Assembly (NCBI GenBank): GCA_021847125.1
Contig: JAJZUK010000116.1
Coordinates: forward strand, 1-5,315
Reading direction: 5' to 3'
DNA length: 5,315 nucleotides
DNA from: Pseudomonadota bacterium
GTDB lineage: Bacteria; Pseudomonadota; Gammaproteobacteria; Burkholderiales; SG8-39
Shown here: one piece after another, positions 5,295 through 5,315 of the stretch
Layout: each line of letters begins with the position of its first letter
Position numbering within the stretch: position 1 is the first letter of the stretch
The notes under the pieces: model-generated
Databases searched by the model: none
Told to the model about the DNA's origin: nothing
Seen by the model: only the letters and a program-made list of their open reading frames with translations
Made by a program: the position numbers and the translations under genes

Positions 5295-5315
5295 GGTCGG
5301 CGCGGGTGAACTTCC
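5191..5315 (-). mobile_element. Probable end of an insertion element interrupting flhC
   Basis: FlhC homology stops near 5190, and the following sequence holds the tail of an oppositely oriented ORF ending about 36 bases from the junction. That spacing is typical of a transposase stop and the terminal repeat of an insertion sequence. The presumed terminus begins TTAGTAGTCCATTTCAGAAG. Only one end is visible, so inverted repeats and target duplication cannot be checked, and I cannot name the family. A chromosomal rearrangement is an alternative. Confidence 0.55.
5227..5315 (-). CDS. C-terminal tail of an unidentified ORF, probably a transposase
   Basis: On the minus strand a frame is open from the right edge to a TGA at 5229-5227. 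The 28 visible residues include FTRADLNALIARMRSRYW and end in QMKLAA. The basic, helical tail and its place just inside the presumed element end suggest a transposase. The fragment is too short to assign a family, and the choice of frame rests on its protein-like composition and position alone. Confidence 0.4.
   Translation of the reverse strand, partial: KFTRADLNALIARMRSRYWQNQQMKLAA

Noticed and set aside
1..5315. CRISPR array, tRNA, rRNA or riboswitch
   Set aside because: No regularly spaced repeats, cloverleaf or known aptamer core could be seen on reading both strands.

Overview
The window is GC-rich DNA that most resembles a betaproteobacterium. The best evidence is an flhD-flhC pair, the flagellar master regulator, with FlhD keeping the cysteine at position 65. 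Upstream lie a CRP/FNR-type regulator and a REC-GGDEF-EAL signalling protein. I cannot name a genus from sequence alone.

Layout. Bases 1-271 (minus) hold the N-terminus of an unrecognised single-pass membrane protein that runs off the left edge. Bases 284-1156 (minus) hold a CRP/FNR-family transcription factor. Its open frame appears frameshifted near the C-terminus: the expected ending lies in another frame and stops at 487. The factor is preceded by an 18-codon leader frame with a strong ribosome binding site that overlaps its TTG start. After a spacer of about 200 bases, 1405-2199 (plus) encodes an unrecognised membrane protein with one transmembrane helix and a long coiled coil. Bases 2200-2507 carry no convincing gene but several inverted repeats. 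Bases 2508-4310 (plus) encode a 600-residue response regulator with a slightly degenerate GGDEF domain and a complete EAL domain, so it is probably a c-di-GMP phosphodiesterase. After 95 bases comes flhD (4406-4723), then flhC from 4743.

flhC is broken. Homology stops near residue 150, just after the first CxxC pair of its zinc site. The rest of the window looks like the end of an inserted element, with the C-terminus of a minus-strand ORF (5227-5315) of unidentified family. The FlhD4C2 activator would therefore lack half its zinc site, and the cell is probably non-motile unless another copy exists.

How it fits together. A c-di-GMP phosphodiesterase next to flhDC makes sense as a motile/sessile switch, and the CRP-type factor could be a global input, but no regulatory link is proven here. 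I found no evidence for a wholly new system. The most notable points are the flhC disruption, the regulator's apparent frameshift, and the leader ORF.
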